Shown here one piece after another: positions 7,816 through 16,144 of a stretch of 64,000 nt of DNA. The notes under the pieces are model-generated. The model worked only from the letters and a program-made list of their open reading frames with translations. It made no database searches and had not been told where the DNA came from. Both the position numbers and the translations under genes were made by a program. Source of the stretch: Streptomyces sp. A2-16. GTDB lineage: Bacteria > Actinomycetota > Actinomycetes > Streptomycetales > Streptomycetaceae. The stretch covers positions 1,302,001-1,366,000 of the forward strand of contig NZ_CP063808.1 in the NCBI RefSeq assembly GCF_018128905.1, written 5' to 3'. The first letter of the stretch is position 1. The number at the start of each line of letters is the position of its first letter.

Positions 7816-8156
7816 TTCGCGTGTCGAGGTTTCTCGAAATCCCTGGGGTCAAACGGGATGTGAGCTTTCACACGCAACTCAGAATTGCCACCCGGCGTCC
7901 GGTTACGGCAGAGTCTCGGTTCTGTCAGGCCCCGCATACGGCACACCTGTACCCCCAGCGGTACGGCACCACAACAGCACCACGTCAACTCCATATCGTT
8001 CGCCGTATGCCGCCCGAGCATCACGTGGCGCTCCTCGCAAGGGAGTTGCCCACCGGGCCCGTGCCTCCCGTGACCCCGCAGTTGGGAGGCCAGTGTCCAG
8101 GGGCACGATTGCGTCCGCCAGGGTCACCGAAGCGGGCGATGCTGGAAGGAAACCGT
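7816..8156 (+). other. Long upstream region of the SLT-domain gene
   Basis: No gene seen. It contains a TGTGA-GCTTT-TCACA-like hairpin at 7859-7874 and locally lower GC between 7830 and 8000, so the promoter is probably here and the mRNA leader is long. I searched by eye for a c-di-AMP (ydaO) riboswitch, often found before Streptomyces cell-wall hydrolase genes, and did not find its conserved blocks. Confidence 0.45.
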
Positions 8157-8840
8157 GTGAGCCCGATTTCGGTCCGGGGATTCGCAGTGGCCTCCGCCAC
8201 CGCGGTCACCGCTGTCGGAAGCGTTGTCGGAGTTGCCTCCGGCAGTGTCGCGCAGCCGAACGACGCCGAGGCGACGGCAGCCGACACGACGCTCCTGGCG
8301 GACATCCCCGCGGGTGAGCAGGCTCAGGTGCAGACCGCGTCCCTCACGCAGCAGGCCGACACCCAGGCCATCGCCGCGGACGCGAGCGCCAAGAAGATCG
8401 CGGAGGAGTCGGCCCGCAAGGCCGCCGCCAAGTCCGCGATCGAGAAGAAGGAGGCCGCCGAGAAGGCGGCCAAGGAAGCCAAGGAGCGCGCCGAGGCCAA
8501 GGAGAAGGCCAGCCGGAGCGCCTCGAGCTTCCCGGTCCAGAGCTCGTACACCGTGGCGCAGATCCAGTCGATGGCCGCGTCGATGGTGCCGAGCGGACAG
8601 TTCCAGTGCTTCAGCAACATCGTGGACCACGAGTCCAGCTGGAACTACCGGGCCGTCAACGCCTCCTCCGGTGCCTACGGTCTCTTCCAGGCCCTGCCGG
8701 GCTCCAAGATGTCGTCGGTCGGTGCCGACTGGCAGACCAACCCGGCCACCCAGATCAAGTGGGGCCTCAACTACATGGACAGCCGCTACGGCAGCCCCTG
8801 TGAGGCCTGGTCGTTCTGGCAGGCCAACCACTGGTACTGA
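8157..8840 (+). CDS. Secreted lytic transglycosylase (SLT domain)
   Basis: 227 residues from GTG 8157 with GGAAGGA at 8143-8149. An N-terminal hydrophobic stretch (FAVASATAVTAVGSVVGVAS) acts as signal. A long Lys/Glu/Ala-rich helix (about residues 78-125) resembles a coiled coil or wall spacer. The C-terminal about 100 residues form an SLT lysozyme-like domain: DHESSWNYRAVN with catalytic Glu159, SSGAYGLFQALPGSKM and QIKWGLNYMDSRYG. It would cleave the glycan strand of peptidoglycan, forming 1,6-anhydro ends. A terminator follows directly, so it is probably a single-gene transcript. Confidence 0.88.
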   Translation: MSPISVRGFAVASATAVTAVGSVVGVASGSVAQPNDAEATAADTTLLADIPAGEQAQVQTASLTQQADTQAIAADASAKKIAEESARKAAAKSAIEKKEAAEKAAKEAKERAEAKEKASRSASSFPVQSSYTVAQIQSMAASMVPSGQFQCFSNIVDHESSWNYRAVNASSGAYGLFQALPGSKMSSVGADWQTNPATQIKWGLNYMDSRYGSPCEAWSFWQANHWY

Positions 8841-8862
8841 GCGCCCGGCTCTCAACCTCGCG

Positions 8863-8895
8863 AAGCCCCTCCCCGTCCTAGGGGGAGGGGCTTTT
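8863..8895 (+). terminator. Rho-independent terminator after the SLT gene
   Basis: AGCCCCTCCCC (8864-8874) pairs with GGGGAGGGGCT (8882-8892), 7-nt loop, and TTT follows. Clear intrinsic terminator in the plus direction. Confidence 0.85.
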
Positions 8896-8964
8896 GCCAT
8901 GTACGGTCGGACCGGACGACTCCAGGGAGGAGTGGTGGGGAGAGACGGGGGAAGAGGACGGATC

Positions 8965-10314
8965 ATGTCGCGAGTGCCAGGGTGGATCGGTCGGGTCGGT
9001 GCCCGGCTGACCGATGTGGGAGAGCGGTTGGACGAGCGCCGCGCGGAGATGGCCCGTGAGGAGGCCGAGGCCGACGCGGCCGAGCAGCCCGCGCGCAAGC
9101 CGCGCAAACCCGCGAGCACCGCCTCCCGCCCGCCCGTCGTGCTGGTTCCCCGCCCCGACCCGGCGCAGGCCGTGCCGTGGGGCGTACGGGTCGCCGCCGA
9201 GGCCGGCTGGCGGCTCCTGGTCCTCGCGGGCACCGTGTGGGTGCTGATGCGGATCATCAGCTCCGTCCAGCTCGTCGTCTTCGCCTTCGTCGTCTCCCTG
9301 CTCATCACCGCACTGCTTCAGCCGACCGTGGCCCGCCTGATGCGTCACGGCGTCCCGCGCGGCCCCGCCACGGCGCTCACCGCGATCCTCGGCTTCGTCA
9401 TCATCGGGCTGATGGGCTGGTTCGTGACCTGGCAGGTCATGGAGAACATCGACGACCTCTCCGACCAGATCCAGAGCGGCATCGACGATCTGCGCAACTG
9501 GCTCCTGAAGAGCCCCTTCCACGTCACCGACAAGCAGATCAACCAGATCGCCAAGAACCTGCGGGAGGCGGTCGGCGCCAACACCGACCAGATCACCTCG
9601 GCGGGCCTGGAGGGCGTCCAGGTGGTCGTGGAGGCGCTCACCGGCATCCTGCTGACCTTCTTCTCCACCCTGTTCCTGCTCTACGACGGCCGGCGCATCT
9701 GGAACTGGACGCTGAAGCTGGTCCCCGCGGCCGCCCGTCCCGCCGTGGCCGGCGCGGGCCCGCGCGCCTGGCGCACCCTGACCGCCTACGTCCGCGGCAC
9801 GGTCCTGGTGGCCCTCATCGACGCCGTCTTCATCGGCATCGGCATCTACTTCCTCAAGGTGCCCATGGCCGTGCCGCTGGCCGTCTTCATCTTCCTGTTC
9901 TCGTTCATCCCGCTCGTCGGCGCGGTCGCCTCCGGCGCGCTGGCGGTCCTGGTCGCGCTGGTCACCCAGGGCGTGTTCACGGCGGTGATGACCCTCGCGG
10001 TGGTCCTCGCCGTCCAGCAGATCGAGGGCCACATCCTGCAGCCGTTCATCCTGGGCCGCGCGGTGCGCGTCCACCCGCTCGCGGTCGTCCTCACGGTCGC
10101 GACCGGCGGCATGGTGGCCGGCATCGGCGGAGCCGTGGTGGCCGTACCGCTGGTGGCGGTGACGAACACGGTGGTGAGCTACCTCAAGGCGTACGCCGAG
10201 GAACAGTCGGCGCACCCCGAGGACGAGGACGAGGACGAGGTCGTCACCGGCGAGGAGGGGGCGGCGGAACCGCCTCCGGACCCTGAAAAACCTGCCTCGG
10301 ATTCGGTCAAATGA
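8965..10314 (+). CDS. AI-2E family transporter (membrane protein)
   Basis: 449 residues from ATG 8965 (GAAGAGGA upstream). A hydrophilic N-terminus of about 80 residues with a Glu/Ala/Lys-rich stretch is followed by seven to eight membrane segments in the AI-2E exporter (PerM/TqsA) layout: WRLLVLAGTVWVLMRII, a long periplasmic-type amphipathic segment (QSGIDDLRNWLL...), FSTLFLLYDG, and the conserved C-terminal FSFIPLVGAVASGALAVLVAL, QQIEGHILQPFILGRAV and HPLAVVLTVATGGMVAGIGGAVVAVPLVAV. The tail is very acidic. Substrates of the family vary (autoinducer-2, ions); none can be assigned. A homologue sits in the equivalent mycobacterial region. Confidence 0.88.
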   Translation: MSRVPGWIGRVGARLTDVGERLDERRAEMAREEAEADAAEQPARKPRKPASTASRPPVVLVPRPDPAQAVPWGVRVAAEAGWRLLVLAGTVWVLMRIISSVQLVVFAFVVSLLITALLQPTVARLMRHGVPRGPATALTAILGFVIIGLMGWFVTWQVMENIDDLSDQIQSGIDDLRNWLLKSPFHVTDKQINQIAKNLREAVGANTDQITSAGLEGVQVVVEALTGILLTFFSTLFLLYDGRRIWNWTLKLVPAAARPAVAGAGPRAWRTLTAYVRGTVLVALIDAVFIGIGIYFLKVPMAVPLAVFIFLFSFIPLVGAVASGALAVLVALVTQGVFTAVMTLAVVLAVQQIEGHILQPFILGRAVRVHPLAVVLTVATGGMVAGIGGAVVAVPLVAVTNTVVSYLKAYAEEQSAHPEDEDEDEVVTGEEGAAEPPPDPEKPASDSVK

Positions 10315-10468
10315 GCGCCGAACGCACTGTTTTGAGCAGCCTGCCGATTCAAGTTCCGTCAACTAGCGGCAGGTAGGAAACCCACCCCCGGAATATGCGC
10401 CCGGACTGATACACATTCCCTCCTCAGCGCTACGCGTCAGGCGTATGTGCGAGGCGGCGGGGGGTGTG

Positions 10469-11287
10469 ATGTCGGGCCACGAACACCTGGCGCAGGCCCT
10501 GGCCGCGTGCGGCCGTGACGGCTTCACCGGGGAGCTGCGGATCACCGGGACACCCGGCGGCACCTTCCACTTCGGGGACGGCCGGGTGGTCGCCGTGGAG
10601 TCGCCCGGCGCCCCGGGACCCGAGGCGCTGCTGCTGCGCTCCGGGCGGGTCAGCGGCGAGCAGTGGGCCGAGCTGGTGCGGGAGTCGGGCGGCTCGCGCT
10701 GGCCGGCCACCGCGCTCATCGCCCACGGCTACGCGGGGGCCGCGCAACTGCGGGTGGTGTGCGCGCTCGCCCTGCACGACGCCGCCTTCGCGATGGCCGC
10801 GGGTCGGGTGGAGGAGTGCGAACGGCTGCCCACCGCGGAGCCGTTCGCGCAGGTCCCGCTGGGTGAACCACCGCTGAGGCTGCTCCAGGAGGCGATCCGC
10901 AGACTCACCGCGCTCGCCGCGCTGCCGCACCCCGTGCACCCCGACCGGGAACGGCCCGTGCCCGCGGGCACGGACCACGGATCCAGCATTCTGCGGCGCG
11001 AGCTGCTCACCCACGCCGACGGCCGCAGTACGGCCCGCGATCTCGCCTTCCGGGTCGGGCGCGGTGTCTACACCGTGACGGTCGAGGTGGCGCGCATGCT
11101 CGACGAAGGGCTGCTGGTGTGCGCCGGACCGCCCGCACCCGTCGCGGTCCGCTCCCTCCCCGACGGCGACGCACTCCGGCCCCGCACACCCACCCCCGTG
11201 GAGCAGCCCCCGGCGCTGACGAAAACCGATCTGCCCCGCCGAAAACCCGGCAGCCTCTTCCGACTCCGAAACGGAACGCCCAAATGA
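10469..11287 (+). CDS. DUF4388-like protein, first gene of Roadblock module
   Basis: 272 residues from ATG 10469. The N-terminal about 100 residues (DGFTGELRITGTPGGTFHFGDGRVVAVESPGAPGPEALLLRSGRV) match the DUF4388/PATAN-type pattern in which a short beta-rich segment reads Gly-x-Leu and FxxGxVVxA. The middle is helical and Ala-rich. A later block, ILRRELLTHADGRSTARDLAFRVGRGVYTVTVEVARMLDEGLLV, looks like a winged-helix. DUF4388 domains accompany two-component and small-GTPase signalling in other bacteria. It is followed 42 nt later by two Roadblock proteins. TACGC-GTCAG-GCGTA (10431-10445) is a small palindrome just upstream. The exact role is unknown. Confidence 0.7.
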   Translation: MSGHEHLAQALAACGRDGFTGELRITGTPGGTFHFGDGRVVAVESPGAPGPEALLLRSGRVSGEQWAELVRESGGSRWPATALIAHGYAGAAQLRVVCALALHDAAFAMAAGRVEECERLPTAEPFAQVPLGEPPLRLLQEAIRRLTALAALPHPVHPDRERPVPAGTDHGSSILRRELLTHADGRSTARDLAFRVGRGVYTVTVEVARMLDEGLLVCAGPPAPVAVRSLPDGDALRPRTPTPVEQPPALTKTDLPRRKPGSLFRLRNGTPK

Positions 11288-11329
11288 AAAAGCCGATCAG
11301 ATGTGACAAGAATCAGGGGAGTTGAGTAT

Positions 11330-11728
11330 ATGGATCACCAAGCCCTGGCGCTCGAAATGCGTTGTCTGCGCGAACAGGTCACCGGAATAACGGACACCGC
11401 GCTGGCCGCCGCGGACGGGCTGCTCATCGCCGCGGACACCGCCGACTCGATCGACCCGGAGGGGCTCGCCGCGCTCGCCGCGGCCGGCCTGGGTCTCGCC
11501 CGGCGCACCGCCGGGGCGACCGCCCGCGGCACGCTGCGCAGGACGGTGACGTACGGCAGCCACGGCTGCGCCGCCTTCTACGCCGTCGGTGACACCGCCC
11601 TGATGGTCGTGCTCGGCGACGAGGGCATGGACGTGGACCAGCTGCACCGGGCGACGCAGCCGACCCTGAACCGGATCGGCTCGATCCTCACCGACAAGGC
11701 GACCGAGAAAGCACCAGAAGGAGTCTGA
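11330..11728 (+). CDS. Roadblock/LC7 domain protein (MglB-like)
   Basis: 132 residues from ATG 11330. The sequence shows one Roadblock/LC7 fold: ITDTALAAADGLLIAADTADSIDPEGLAALAAAGLGLARRTAG (the ALAAADGLLIA strand turn is diagnostic) and GCAAFYAVGDTALMVVLGDEGMDVDQL. Such proteins act as dimers that regulate or scaffold small Ras-like GTPases (MglB for MglA) or sit in Streptomyces conservons. No GTPase gene lies nearby, so this is not a conservon. The downstream gene is 4 nt away and is also Roadblock-like. Confidence 0.8.
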   Translation: MDHQALALEMRCLREQVTGITDTALAAADGLLIAADTADSIDPEGLAALAAAGLGLARRTAGATARGTLRRTVTYGSHGCAAFYAVGDTALMVVLGDEGMDVDQLHRATQPTLNRIGSILTDKATEKAPEGV

Positions 11729-11732
11729 AGGG

Positions 11733-12161
11733 ATGGCGACGAAGCGTATGACCCCAGGTTTCTCCGACCAGGTGATGGGCCTGGTCAAGTCCCTTCGCAC
11801 CGATGCACCCGACTGCGTCGCGTCCGGCGTGGTCGACATGTCCACCGGCATGCTGCTGTCCTACGAGACGGTCGAGAACCACCCCCCGGAGGTCCTGGAC
11901 CTCCTGGCGGGGGCGACTCTCGACCTGTTCCAGGGCCGCACGGTCGTGATGATCGAGGACGTCTTCAAGGAGCGCCGCGGGATCAGCAGCGACAACCACT
12001 TCTTCCAGGAGATCCTGGTCAACAGCGAGAACCTCACGCACCTGTTTGTGCGGCTGGTCGAACAGCAGGACGTCGTGGCCGTCGTGGTGTGCCGCAAGTC
12101 GGTCAACGTCGGCATGCTGTTCGCCCAGGTCCGGCGGGTGGTGAAGGAGTACAGCCTCTGA
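11733..12161 (+). CDS. Second Roadblock/LC7-like protein
   Basis: 142 residues, ATG 11733 with GAAGGAG a few bases before. The pattern VASGVVDMSTGMLLSYETVENHPPEVLDLLAGATLDLF followed by FFQEILVNSENLTHLFVRLVEQQDVVAVVVCRKSVNVGMLFAQVRRVV fits a Roadblock/LC7 domain (one strand-helix-strand unit plus a second hydrophobic strand pair), though divergent from its neighbour. The two could form a heterodimer. Part of the three-gene unit 10469-12161; the following ABC genes are on the other strand. Confidence 0.7.
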   Translation: MATKRMTPGFSDQVMGLVKSLRTDAPDCVASGVVDMSTGMLLSYETVENHPPEVLDLLAGATLDLFQGRTVVMIEDVFKERRGISSDNHFFQEILVNSENLTHLFVRLVEQQDVVAVVVCRKSVNVGMLFAQVRRVVKEYSL

Positions 12162-12183
12162 GCGGACACCCGGCTGCGGGCGG

Positions 12184-14547
12184 CTACTCCGTCCGCAGCC
12201 CGTCCGGCCGCATCAGCCTCAGCAGCGGCGGCAGACTCAGCAGCGTCACCGCGAGCACGACCCCCGCGCCGACGCCCGTCATCGACAGCACACTCGTCCA
12301 GTCCACCCGGACCGAGGTGCTCGTCATCCTCAGCAGGACCACGCCCAGCGTCAGCCCCACCACCGACGCCAGCAGCAGCCCGAGCGCGACCGGGATCGCC
12401 GTCTGCCACAGCACCGACAGGCTCAGGGTGCGCCGCTTGGTGCCGAAGGCGACCAGCGCCGACAGCAGCTTCTTGCGCTCCCGCAGCTGTTCCAGCTGGG
12501 AGACCAGCAGGCTCGCCCCGATCAGCGCCAGCACACAGGCGGCGCCCACGAACAGGCCGGTGCGGATCGACTCGTAGCGGTCGTTGCTCTGGGTGGACAC
12601 CCAGGTCATCGGCTCCTCGTGGGGGTCGATCCGGGCGGCCGTGTTGCGGACGTACTCGCGCGCGTCCGGCAGCGAGTCGTCGAGCCGCAGGTAGATCTGT
12701 CCGCGCACACCCGCCGCGGCCTTCGCGGGGAAGGCGCCCGGGGTGACCAGGAGTCCTCCGCGCCGGTAGCCCGTGGGGTCGGCGATGGACTCCGCCTGCT
12801 TGACGGCCTTCGGGACCGTCCAGACGACCGAGGTGGGCTTCTCCGGGTCCTCGGAGGTGTCGAACCAGAGCTTCCTGCCGGGCCGGGCCGCCGCGGTCGA
12901 CTCGTCGTCGGCGTTCAGCCTGTCGGTGGCGCCCTCGCCCGCCTCCGGCGCGACATGGGAGGCGAAGACGTCACCGTCGCGGCAGGAGGTCAGCTTGGCC
13001 ACCTCGCGCAGGGACGTGCAGTCCGCGACGGTCACCCGGGCCCAGCTCGCGTCGTCGCCCGGCCCGTCGTTGACGAAGCCCTCGTCGAACGCGTACACCT
13101 GCCGGACGCCCTTGGTCTCGGCCAGTTCCTTCGCGGTCGCCGCGAGCGACTGCCCCTTCGGGACGCTCACCTGCATCTGCGCCCGCGAGATGTCGTAGCC
13201 GGTGTCCTTCGTGTAGTCGCTCTCGGTGCCGGCGAACAGCATCTGCAGCGCGATCGCCCCGGCCACCGCGACCGCGATGCCGTTGACCATCCGGGCCGCC
13301 GTGCCGCTGCTCAACTGCAGCCTGCGCACGGCCAGTTGCCAGGACAGTCCGCCCGCGCCCAGCCGGGCCACGACCGCCTCGACGATCCACGGCAGCAGCG
13401 CGGTCACGCCGACCAGGAGCAGTATCACTCCGCCCGTGACGAGGTACTGGTTGAAGTCGCCGCCGTCCCGGCCCTGTCCGACCATCGGGTAGAGCATCCC
13501 GAGGCCGGCCAGCGGCAGCAGCAGCCGCCACCACAGCCTGCGCCGTGCGGGCTTCGCCGTCCGCACCACACCGAGCGGCTCGATCACCACGCCCCGCAGC
13601 GCGAGCAGCGTCACCAGCACGGCCGCCGCGGGCACCGCGACCGCGACCAGCAGGGCCAGCAGCGGCGAGGGGTTGAGATAGCTCGGGAACACGCTCTGCC
13701 CGAACACCTCGACGGAACCGGCCACTTCACGGCCGATCAGGAAGAACACGGTGCCGAGGACGAGTCCGAGCACCGAGCCCGCCAGCGCCTCGCCGGCGGC
13801 GATCCGCCGGGTCGAGCGGCCGTCGGCGCCCACCAGCCGCAGCGCCGCGAGCCTCCGGTCGCGCCGCTCGCCGCCGAAGCGCACGGCCGCGGTGATGAAC
13901 ACGGCGACCGGCATCAGCAGCACCACGAAGACGACCAGGACCAGCAGCACCAGCACCGGGTCGGATTCCGACTCGGTCGGGTTCGGGTTCCCGTACTTGT
14001 CGATCCGGCTGATCCCGGCGCCGTTGATGTCCTGGCCGGCGAGCCCCTCGGCCCCGCGGTAGAAGGCGAGTTCGTGGGAGCCGATCAGCCCGCTCTCGCC
14101 GATCGTCCCGACGATCGGGTTCGGCAGCCGCTCCCGCAGGAGCTTGCCGTCGGGGGACTCCAGCAGTTTCTTCAGCGCGGGGGAGACGACCATGTCGCCG
14201 ACCGCGGGGAACTTCGCGACCCCCGGCGGCAGGGGCGCCTTCGGGCCCTCGGGCTCCAGGTCCCGGCCGCGGACGTCCATGTCCCGGAAGGTGGTCGACG
14301 CGTTCCCCGACAGCAGGGTGTTGTCGGCCTTCTTCATCTCTTGCCCGTAGTTGGTGTCCGCGCGGGCGTCGCCCCGCTGGTGCCGGACCGCCAGCGCGTT
14401 CGGCAGTGCGGTGGTCAACAGCAGCAGCGCCACCCCGAGCCCGACACCGACCGCGGTCAGCAGCGCCCGGACCCACCCCTCGCGTCCGCCCGCGAAGGCG
14501 AACTTGACCCCCATGCCGAGGTCTCTGGACCACTGGCGCAGGCTCAT
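12184..14547 (-). CDS. FtsX-like ABC transporter permease (large)
   Basis: 787 residues from ATG 14547, overlapping the ATPase stop by ATGA. Membrane layout is that of MacB/FtsX exporters with two FtsX domains: an N-terminal helix (VRALLTAVGVGLGVALLLL), a large extracellular segment, three helices (VLVLLVLVVFVVLLMPVAVFITA, ...ALAGSVLGLVLGTVFFL), a second N-helix (MVNGIAVAVAGAIALQML), a second extracellular domain with two Cys, and a final three-helix FtsX unit near the C-terminus. Such pumps move peptides, lipids or lipoproteins, or transmit force to wall enzymes. It pairs with the ATPase and PadR regulator upstream. Confidence 0.88.
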   Translation of the reverse strand: MSLRQWSRDLGMGVKFAFAGGREGWVRALLTAVGVGLGVALLLLTTALPNALAVRHQRGDARADTNYGQEMKKADNTLLSGNASTTFRDMDVRGRDLEPEGPKAPLPPGVAKFPAVGDMVVSPALKKLLESPDGKLLRERLPNPIVGTIGESGLIGSHELAFYRGAEGLAGQDINGAGISRIDKYGNPNPTESESDPVLVLLVLVVFVVLLMPVAVFITAAVRFGGERRDRRLAALRLVGADGRSTRRIAAGEALAGSVLGLVLGTVFFLIGREVAGSVEVFGQSVFPSYLNPSPLLALLVAVAVPAAAVLVTLLALRGVVIEPLGVVRTAKPARRRLWWRLLLPLAGLGMLYPMVGQGRDGGDFNQYLVTGGVILLLVGVTALLPWIVEAVVARLGAGGLSWQLAVRRLQLSSGTAARMVNGIAVAVAGAIALQMLFAGTESDYTKDTGYDISRAQMQVSVPKGQSLAATAKELAETKGVRQVYAFDEGFVNDGPGDDASWARVTVADCTSLREVAKLTSCRDGDVFASHVAPEAGEGATDRLNADDESTAAARPGRKLWFDTSEDPEKPTSVVWTVPKAVKQAESIADPTGYRRGGLLVTPGAFPAKAAAGVRGQIYLRLDDSLPDAREYVRNTAARIDPHEEPMTWVSTQSNDRYESIRTGLFVGAACVLALIGASLLVSQLEQLRERKKLLSALVAFGTKRRTLSLSVLWQTAIPVALGLLLASVVGLTLGVVLLRMTSTSVRVDWTSVLSMTGVGAGVVLAVTLLSLPPLLRLMRPDGLRTE

Positions 14548-15230
14548 ACGACCCGCTCCATGTCCCGGGACTTCCCGTCCCGTACGACGATCTCGCGGTC
14601 GGAGTAGGCGGCGACCCGTGCCTCGTGGGTGACGAGGACGACGGCCGCGTTGGTGGACCGGGCCGCCTCGGTGAGCAGTTCCATGACCCGTTCGCCGTTG
14701 AGGGAGTCGAGCGCGCCGGTCGGCTCGTCGGCGAACAGCACCCGCGGGCCCGTCACCAGGGACCGGGCCACGGCCACCCGCTGCCCCTGACCGCCGGACA
14801 CCTCGCCGGGCCGCTTCTTGCGCAGGTCGTCGACCTCCAGGCGCTCCATCCACACCAGCGCGGCCTTCTCGGCCTCCTTGCGGGAGGTGCCGTTCAGCCG
14901 CAGCGGCAGCGCCACGTTCTCCACGCAGGTCAGCTCGGGCACCAGCTGTCCGAACTGGAAGACGAACCCGAACTCGGAGCGCCTGAGCGCACTGCGCTCG
15001 GCGTCGCTCATCGTCGCCATCTCGCGGCCGTTGTACAGGATCGAGCCCGAGTCGGGCGTGACGATCCCGGCCAGACAGTGCAGCAGGGTCGACTTGCCGG
15101 ACCCGGACGGGCCCATCACGGCGACGACCTCGCCGGGGTGGATGGAGAACTCGGCGCCGTCGAGCGCGACAGTAGGACCGTACGCCTTGCACAGCTTGTC
15201 GGCGACGAGAAGGGAACCGGCCGGGGTCAC
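14544..15230 (-). CDS. ABC transporter ATP-binding protein (MacB/LolD type)
   Basis: 228 residues from GTG 15230. Walker A GPSGSGKST (about residues 39-47), Q-loop FQFGQLVPELT, signature VSGGQGQRVAVARSL, Walker B VLFADEPTGALDS and the switch His in VLVTHE are all present. The LDSLNGERVMELL and GSILYNGREMA strings place it in the LolD/MacB/FtsE group that works with FtsX permeases. Its start overlaps the padR stop (GTGA) and its stop overlaps the permease start, so all three are translationally coupled. Confidence 0.93.
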   Translation of the reverse strand: MTPAGSLLVADKLCKAYGPTVALDGAEFSIHPGEVVAVMGPSGSGKSTLLHCLAGIVTPDSGSILYNGREMATMSDAERSALRRSEFGFVFQFGQLVPELTCVENVALPLRLNGTSRKEAEKAALVWMERLEVDDLRKKRPGEVSGGQGQRVAVARSLVTGPRVLFADEPTGALDSLNGERVMELLTEAARSTNAAVVLVTHEARVAAYSDREIVVRDGKSRDMERVV

Positions 15231-15748
15231 TTGACCACCTCCGCGAGCTTGTCGAGACGCGCGGCGGTCAGTTCCAGCCAGCGCAGGTCGGCTTCCAGGT
15301 GGAACAGGGCGTGGTCGCAGATCAGCTGGTCGGCGAGGTCGCCCTTGCGCTTGCGGTCGGTGAGGATGCGCATCATCCGCAGATGCTCGGCGCGCTGGTT
15401 GTCGAGGATGTCACCGGCGTCGCGGTGGGTGAGCAGCGCGAGGACGACCTTCGTGTACAGCGTGGACTGAAGGTACGGCTCGGGCTTCTCCGGCGTCGCG
15501 AGCCACCGCTGCACGTCGGTGATCCCGGCGTCCGTGATGGCGTACCGCTTGCGCTCGGGGCCGCCGCCGGGCTCGATCCCGTCGACTTCGACGAGACCGT
15601 TCTTCAGCAGTCGGGACATGGTCGAGTAGACCTGGCCGTAGTGCAGCGGCCGGTCGTGACCGAACTTCTCGTCGAAGGCCCGCTTGAGGTCGTAGCCGTG
15701 GCGGGGCCCGGACTCCAGGAGTCCCAGGAGGGTGTGACCGATGGACAT
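15227..15748 (-). CDS. PadR family transcriptional regulator
   Basis: 173 residues from ATG 15748. The winged helix is clear: LGLLESGPRHGYDLKRAFDEKFG, LHYGQVYSTMSRLLKNGLVEV, GPERKRYAITDAG. A C-terminal Vir-type helical dimerisation region follows (to LDKLAEVVK). It heads an operon with an ABC ATPase and FtsX-type permease, the usual arrangement in which PadR represses an efflux system and itself until a ligand binds. TACAGT lies 7 nt before the ATG, so the transcript is probably leaderless; upstream in-frame starts would lie inside the promoter. Confidence 0.92.
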   Translation of the reverse strand: MSIGHTLLGLLESGPRHGYDLKRAFDEKFGHDRPLHYGQVYSTMSRLLKNGLVEVDGIEPGGGPERKRYAITDAGITDVQRWLATPEKPEPYLQSTLYTKVVLALLTHRDAGDILDNQRAEHLRMMRILTDRKRKGDLADQLICDHALFHLEADLRWLELTAARLDKLAEVVK

Positions 15749-15755
15749 GCACAGG

Positions 15756-15788
15756 ACTGTACATGCGGTGTATACCCCACGTGTATAC
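15756..15788 (-). promoter_or_regulatory. Promoter and probable PadR operator
   Basis: On the minus strand TACAGT (15761-15756) is a -10 hexamer seven nt before the padR ATG. Just upstream, GTGTATAC occurs at 15768-15775 and again at 15781-15788 (13-bp spacing); each contains the palindrome GTATAC. The repeats would cover the -20 to -35 region, the right place for autorepression by PadR. Confidence 0.6.
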
Positions 15789-15853
15789 ATGGGGTGTGCA
15801 GACGGGTCCGGGGGGTGAGGAGCCGCAGGTGGGGGCCGATTGTCACGGTTCTG

Positions 15854-16144
15854 CTACGCGCCTCCAGTGCCTCCAGTGCCCCCGCCGTCCTCGGCCTCTC
15901 CCGCGGCCTTGGGCGGCCGTCCCCGGCGCGGCAGCGGCCCGGTGTCCCCGGGCAGCCGGCCGGCCTCCTTCAGGGCCCTGCGGAGCAGGAACTCGATCTG
16001 CGCGTTCGCCGACCGCAGCTCGTCCCCGGCCCACCGCGCCAGCGCCTCGTACACCAGCGGGTCCAGCCTCAGCAGCACCTGCTTGCGCTGCTGAGGCCGC
16101 CGCTCGGGGGGGCCGCCCTCAGAAGGTGCGGAAGGTGCCGTCAC
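15854..16144 (-). CDS. Ribbon-helix-helix (Arc-type) small protein
   Basis: 96 residues from GTG 16144, overlapping the stop of the SPFH gene (GTGA). The core RKQVLLRLDPLVYEALARWA followed by DELRSANAQIEFLLRRALKEAG is a textbook ribbon-helix-helix: a beta strand with alternating polar residues, then two helices with the usual SANAQIEFLLRRAL second helix. The N-terminus is Pro/Gln/Arg-rich and the C-terminus is a Gly/Thr-rich tail after an AT-hook-like RRGRPPK. It most likely dimerises and binds DNA. A perfect 14-bp palindrome lies upstream of the operon, a plausible operator. Not part of a recognisable toxin-antitoxin pair. Confidence 0.85.
   Translation of the reverse strand: MTAPSAPSEGGPPERRPQQRKQVLLRLDPLVYEALARWAGDELRSANAQIEFLLRRALKEAGRLPGDTGPLPRRGRPPKAAGEAEDGGGTGGTGGA

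Noticed and set aside
7816..8156. c-di-AMP (ydaO-type) riboswitch before a cell-wall hydrolase gene
   Set aside because: Such riboswitches are known in Streptomyces upstream of hydrolase genes, but none of the conserved blocks could be found by eye here.
11330..12161. Streptomyces conservon (cvn) cluster
   Set aside because: Conservons have a histidine-kinase-like protein, a Roadblock protein, a DUF742 protein and a GTPase; only Roadblock proteins are present here.
15854..16144. Antitoxin of a toxin-antitoxin pair
   Set aside because: The ribbon-helix-helix fold would fit, but the adjacent gene is an SPFH membrane protein and no toxin-like gene lies next to it.
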